Source of the DNA: Branchiostoma floridae
Taxonomy: Eukaryota > Chordata > Leptocardii > Amphioxiformes > Branchiostomatidae
Assembly: GCF_000003815.2 (NCBI RefSeq)
Contig: NC_049984.1
Span: 20,219,910-20,241,759 of the forward strand
Reading direction: 5' to 3'
DNA: 21,850 nucleotides
Numbering within the stretch: position 1 is the stretch's first letter; each line of letters opens with the position of its first letter. A program made the translations under genes and the position numbers. The notes below the pieces were generated by a model. It ran no database searches, was not told the origin of the DNA, and worked only from the letters and a program-made list of their open reading frames with translations. Shown one piece after another: positions 17,951 through 21,850 of this stretch.

Positions 17951-20311
17951 TCAAACACGCAGTTTAGAAAATAAAAAAGAGACTGTTGTTGTGGGGTGCT
18001 CTCACCACCCCGAATACTGAGAAATTGCCAAAAATTTTAAAAGAGACTTATTTTAGGAAGACACACACTAACAGATTCATTACCAGGGACTCGCACTTCA
18101 CGAATGTGCTGACATTTTAGCCTGAAGGACTGGAATAGCATTTAGACATGCTTCCATTACAGCGGAAACAAAAACACAGTACAAAATAAAAAGGAAACTA
18201 CGAAACAACACAACAAGATTCAAACATGATGAAAAAATGGTAAAAAATTGACAATTCACTCTAACAACTAACAAACAAGTTTAAAAGACGGTGGGGGAGG
18301 GGGTTGCTTTTGTCTGATTTGGAAGAGCCAACCCCACCTTCTAGAACTTTCTGCATCTGAATCTCAAGGTGGTTGGAAAGATAGAATTGCAGATGAACGA
18401 CCTTGCACCGGACGGTAGGGGTCATAGATCAGATGGACGGGGAGTAAGCAGATGAGACGGCAGCTAAGAAACAGAGGGCAGATTGATTCATGTCCAGAAT
18501 GTTCTGAAAACGTGAGAAAGACGACATGTTTGTGACAAGCTGAAAAACTGAATTACCGGTATAACCAGCGACACCGCCTAGGGACTACCAAAGACTGTGG
18601 GAACCTTACGGAAAGGTCCGAGCAGGTGTCTGACATTAGCGCGCCAATTTGTCATACATAAGTTAGCGCGAAAACACAGCAAAACAATTTTCAAAATGCA
18701 AACTTCGTTGGCAAACGAGGCAGTGTAACAGGCCGATAAAAATTTGTTTACACAACAATAAACTAGAGGATAAAACCACAAACATCTTACTTATACTCTG
18801 AAAATCCTATAGAGCCTAAAAACAACAGCCTGAACCAAAACAGAGCGAAGAATCTATTTTTAGAACGGAATAAAACTATGATAAATTTGCAGCCCAAACT
18901 TACCGGGGTGCACAATAAAATACCACAAAAACTCGAAAACAATAACTCAATCCTCGAAATCACACACACACAAGAACCAGAAAAATACAACACTATGATG
19001 TTTCAAAACGCTCAAAATGGACAGTTGACTTAACCATGAAAAATTTGACCAGTCACAAGAAACGGATGACTTTATACTCCATTAAAAACCTAACTACGGT
19101 ATAACGGCACTGCGAGAACCTAAAAGTTTAGCCAACTACACGGACGGGGTCAACTACTGTGTAACACACAGAAGCTAAGAATTCAGGTAGCTCGTCGCCA
19201 CGCACGGAAACCTTTCCCCTCCACAAAAGTACGACAAAATGGTGGGGACGGGTGCTAGGGAACAAAAATTCGGGAAACCCACACGGAAGGGGACAAGTGA
19301 AATCACGGCAGAACCGGACAGAACTAGGAGACAGAAACCAACGACCACGTAGGAAAGTAAAACAAAGGCTAGGACTGTAGGAGGGCGTTACAACGGATCA
19401 AACTGGACGTTTTAGATTCGTGACTGTGGCAAGAATAAATCTAAGAACACGACAAGGCAAGGTTTAAGAAATGGAACAAGGAGAATACGAGAATGAGTAG
19501 AAATAAAGAACCAAACTTCTAACAGAACACAAGTAAAGTGTCGACTTGAGAAAGTGGTTAACGACTTGGTCAAAATGGAAGAAAAACTTAAATTCACACA
19601 CAACTAAATTGCCTAACGTTAACGAGTAGACGTTTATAAAGGGGGAATCAAGAAGGACAAGGAACCAGGAGTAAGGTCCGATGACCCGAAGATGATTTTT
19701 CCCAAGACCCGGGTAGCAGGGCGGGGCCCCGTCGATTGGAGTTGGCCGGCAGGAGGGGCCGAACTCAGGTGGCGACAGGGTGACATTGGCCACTCGGTGA
19801 ACAATGATAAAATACGAAATCACCGTTCGAATTAGGAGCGACATCGTTATGAGGTCCTTAACTACGTTAGAAATCATTTGTGGAAAGCGGCAAGCTACTT
19901 TTGAAACAAACAAGGACGAAAATGCGAATTTGGGAGGAAGAGGACAAGCCGGACTCACACAGGCTCTTTAGTCATGGGTAGGAATCGATGGGTCGTAATT
20001 TAGAAATACTGAGAAAACTAGAGTTTACCGACGGATAATTCGTTAGGGCGAGAACCGAAAGAAGAGATCAACTAATAAAGGACAGCACCTGCGAGCTCCC
20101 GAAAGAGAAAGGACTTAAATTGGGCTGGCGATGGCCACCAAAAGATAAAAATAAAACGGGTAGGGGCGGAACGGGCGAGCGGGTCGGGACCGGGCAACCG
20201 AGGGCAACCGGCGGCGGCGGACTTAACAAGCCCCCGACGGGAGAACTACAACAATACACTACCTAAAAACCACCGTACAAGTCGGATAAGAACAAAGGAA
20301 TGGGGTTCAAT
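17951..20311 (-). other. Long T-rich leader of the LTR element
   Basis: About 2.4 kb between the primer-binding region and the first ORF. The minus (sense) strand is visibly T-rich and poor in A, while the plus strand is A- and G-rich. Minus-strand ORFs of 60-164 codons here (for example 19958-19464) are hydrophobic as a by-product of T-rich codons and match no family I know. A GC-rich, G/C-asymmetric patch lies at 20157-20240. No gag is visible. It resembles an untranslated leader or an intron-like filler. Confidence 0.5.
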
Positions 20312-20329
20312 AACCGGTGTAGGGACCCA
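20312..20329 (-). other. Candidate primer-binding site
   Basis: Two bases inside the 5' LTR, the minus strand reads TGGGTCCCTACACCGG. A TGG start right after the LTR is expected for pairing with a tRNA CCA end. Its complement does not fold into a normal tRNA 3' half, so the primer tRNA is unassigned. Confidence 0.35.
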
Positions 20330-20331
20330 TT

Positions 20332-21148
20332 TGTGGCCTAATAGATTGGTCTTGACCTAGCTACTGGGAACCACTACTCTAAGAACCAACCCCTGTACTG
20401 GGGAAGTACTCTACTACACTCAGATCAAGGACCAAATCTATCTAGTGGTAGGATTCAGGCTTGTATATTTCTCTCACGCACACCATAAACCAAGGCCAAA
20501 ACATGAGGGTTCACGTTTACATTCCTTTTATTCTGACGCTTGTACGGTGGTTACAAATAGTCTCACATAAGAGAATGCACAGTACACATCAATGCAGGAA
20601 TCACATTACAATACAATGCAAAGCACACCACAATAGTAAATAGTTTCTAAGTATCCCAAGGACCCCCCGAAACCTCAATTTGGACTGTCTAACCGCACAT
20701 CATTAAGAACCGCCAAGGGCTCACAGAAAACACTAAGTGCTCACCACAATTTGTCGCTTGAGGTACAAGTCATGTTGTCGCGCCGCTCAAAGACCCGTCG
20801 GAAGCCCGAGAAACCCGACCGCCGACCGGCCGCCCCTCAAGGAGGTCGAGATCGGTTGTTCACAGTCGAAGTCCGAATACCAAAAGCCCCAGATACCCGG
20901 GTTTCTTGGGTATATAAAGAGAAACTTTCCATCAGAGAGAGATTTTACATAATGCCAAACGGAAACAGCGATTGGTTAGAAGAGCGGCGCCCACGTGGCT
21001 TGTTGACAGGTTGACGTCACAGAGACGCGCTACTACCCTAACAGTGTGCGGCAGTCACAGGGAAGATACAATAGTCAATGACGGGGAAGGGCTCTAATAA
21101 GGGGTGATTCAGCATTAAGAGTATAGGGCTCCAGTTATCCTCACTACA
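20332..21148 (-). repeat. 5' LTR (817 bp)
   Basis: Second copy of the same LTR, found 7,558 bases further on. I find no difference in the 808 bases from 20341 to 21148. This is the copy whose promoter would drive the element's own RNA. Confidence 0.93.
20909..21019 (-). promoter_or_regulatory. LTR promoter cluster (5' LTR copy)
   Basis: Same motifs as in the other LTR: CRE at 21019-21012, E-box at 20997-20992, CCAAT at 20975-20971, TATA-like at 20918-20909. This copy would start the full-length element transcript. Confidence 0.6.
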
Positions 21149-21152
21149 CAGA
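21149..21152. other. Right target-site duplication (CAGA)
   Basis: Same four bases as 12771-12774, directly after the CA end of the right LTR. Confidence 0.6.
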
Positions 21153-21850
21153 ATTCAGTGTATGGAAATGACATGGTATTTAACGGTTTTAGTTTTGGAC
21201 TCATTTCAGCAAAGCGTCAAATTTAAAGTGTAACGTTATGTAGTTATGTAATGTCTATGTGTGAGCGTCCTTACCTTCGTGTGAGCCGCCGGCACCGGTG
21301 GGTAACGTTACCCCAGGACAGGACCAACAGCCGCTGTATGGGGCAGGGGACCGGGGGTACCAGAAAGGGAATTAAGCTGGCTATCAGGACAGGATGTTGC
21401 CTAAGCAAGGGAAATGTCAGGAATGTGGTGGTGAGGGACTAGGCATTAGGGACCATCCATTCAATAGAGTAGTGGAGGAGGCTGACTTCTGTTACTCTTC
21501 CTGCAGGAAGACGTCAAGAAAACTGCAAGAAAATAGGAAGCCCCAAAAAACGCCCAAGAAACGTCAATAAACAGCAGGGGCCAAGCTTCTGCTTGGAGAA
21601 TAGACAGTACAGGGTGTAAAGTTATGGAGAAAGTTACTATGAGTTAAGAAAAACTGTATGCCGGCTTATTAAGAACCATGTGAGCTCGGGACGAATGTAT
21701 AATAACAATATGTTATCAAGAATATCAACTAATGTTAGTCTCTAACGCTATGGTAAAATGGTAGAACTTGGCAAATAAGACTGTACACCTTTAAAGGGGG
21801 GTAGCGAGGATTTGATTGAAACAATAGTAGTGCTACAGCCAAATAGTGAA
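21153..21850. other. Right flank of the LTR element
   Basis: No gene is certain. 21268-21316 is GC-rich and contains GGGTAACGTTACCC. On the minus strand a donor-like AAG/GTAAGGAC occurs near 21275-21265, which could end an upstream exon of a minus-strand gene. A small plus-strand ORF is listed separately. The last 250 bases are AT-rich without features. Confidence 0.4.
21394..21570 (+). CDS. Possible 58-residue Cys-containing small protein or exon
   Basis: ATG at 21394 to TAA at 21568-21570. The product has CQEC near its start and CYSSC about 24 residues later, giving a C-x2-C...C-x3-C arrangement that could bind zinc. A very basic Lys/Arg/Gln tail follows. The composition looks more protein-like than most short frames in the window. 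I recognise no family, and a chance ORF is quite possible. A CTTCCTGCAG acceptor-like site within it (about 21497-21506) allows other exon models. Confidence 0.25.
   Translation: MLPKQGKCQECGGEGLGIRDHPFNRVVEEADFCYSSCRKTSRKLQENRKPQKTPKKRQ

Larger units (their letters stand above)
12775..21148 (-). mobile_element. Complete LTR retrotransposon, 8,374 bp, probably non-autonomous
   Basis: Two direct repeats, 12775-13590 and 20332-21148, flank 6,741 bp. From 12783 and 20341 onward the repeats appear identical at a constant 7,558-base spacing; only two or three bases near their outer left edge differ (AT versus CTA). Minus orientation is shown by a G-rich polypurine tract beside the left LTR, by LTRs that begin TGTAGTGAGG on the minus strand, and by CCAAT, TATA and AATAAA in the correct order on that strand. 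No open frame resembling gag, protease, reverse transcriptase, RNase H, integrase or env is seen on either strand. Large size without these genes fits the LARD class. LTR identity implies recent insertion. The missing enzymes would have to be supplied by a related element elsewhere. Confidence 0.92.

Noticed and set aside
20281-20331. tRNA-like sequence near the 5' LTR (GGGGTTCAATAACC... ending CCCA)
   Set aside because: The T-arm stem does not pair and no anticodon or D-arm lies upstream. It is better read as a possible primer-binding site complement.
12775-21148. Endogenous retrovirus with env
   Set aside because: No envelope-like frame, signal peptide plus transmembrane arrangement, or gag-pol was seen. 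A non-autonomous LTR retrotransposon explains the structure better.

Overview
The window reads as a piece of an animal nuclear genome, not a bacterial or viral one. It holds genes split by GT-AG introns, a Golgi-type carbohydrate sulfotransferase exon, decayed LINE and Tc1/mariner copies, MITE-like inverted-repeat elements, an LTR retrotransposon and a 100-base run of N. My best guess is an invertebrate deuterostome, most likely a lancelet (Branchiostoma). This rests on the general style of the repeats (ATCGTACGAT-rich inverted-repeat elements, LINE tails with a stem-loop plus AATAAA) and not on any decisive marker.

Layout. 1-5167 is almost entirely repeat-derived: a tandem repeat at the left edge; a 1,067-bp element with perfect 36-bp terminal inverted repeats; a broken Tc1/mariner element holding the assembly gap; a 53-bp-arm hairpin; the 3' end of a LINE on the plus strand; and a minisatellite. 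5168-6379 is the terminal exon of a carbohydrate sulfotransferase (plus strand) whose 5' PAPS-binding loop departs from the family pattern. 6380-8459 is AT-rich intergenic DNA.

8460-10544 holds three phase-compatible exons of an unrecognised minus-strand gene, convergent with the sulfotransferase. Its last exon encodes nine 8-residue Ala/Gly/Thr repeats and ends in ETLV, a possible PDZ ligand. An intron of this gene carries a minus-strand LINE remnant. A long TG microsatellite lies just upstream of the first recognisable exon, and a 298-bp MITE-like element lies at 11930-12227.

12775-21148 is a complete LTR retrotransposon on the minus strand: two LTRs of about 816 bp that look identical over 808 bp, TG...CA ends, a 4-bp CAGA target duplication, and a polypurine tract next to the 3' LTR. 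Each LTR has a CRE/E-box/CCAAT/TATA cluster and an AATAAA. The 6.7-kb interior has no recognisable gag, protease, reverse transcriptase, RNase H, integrase or env. It has a long T-rich leader, a cluster of overlapping ORFs including an Arg/Pro/Ser-rich repeat protein, and a noncoding 3' part. It therefore looks like a young, large non-autonomous (LARD-like) retrotransposon, and it is the most interesting object here. It points the same way as the three-exon gene downstream of it, so its 3' LTR could feed transcripts toward that gene.

21149-21850 is flanking DNA with one small Cys-containing ORF.
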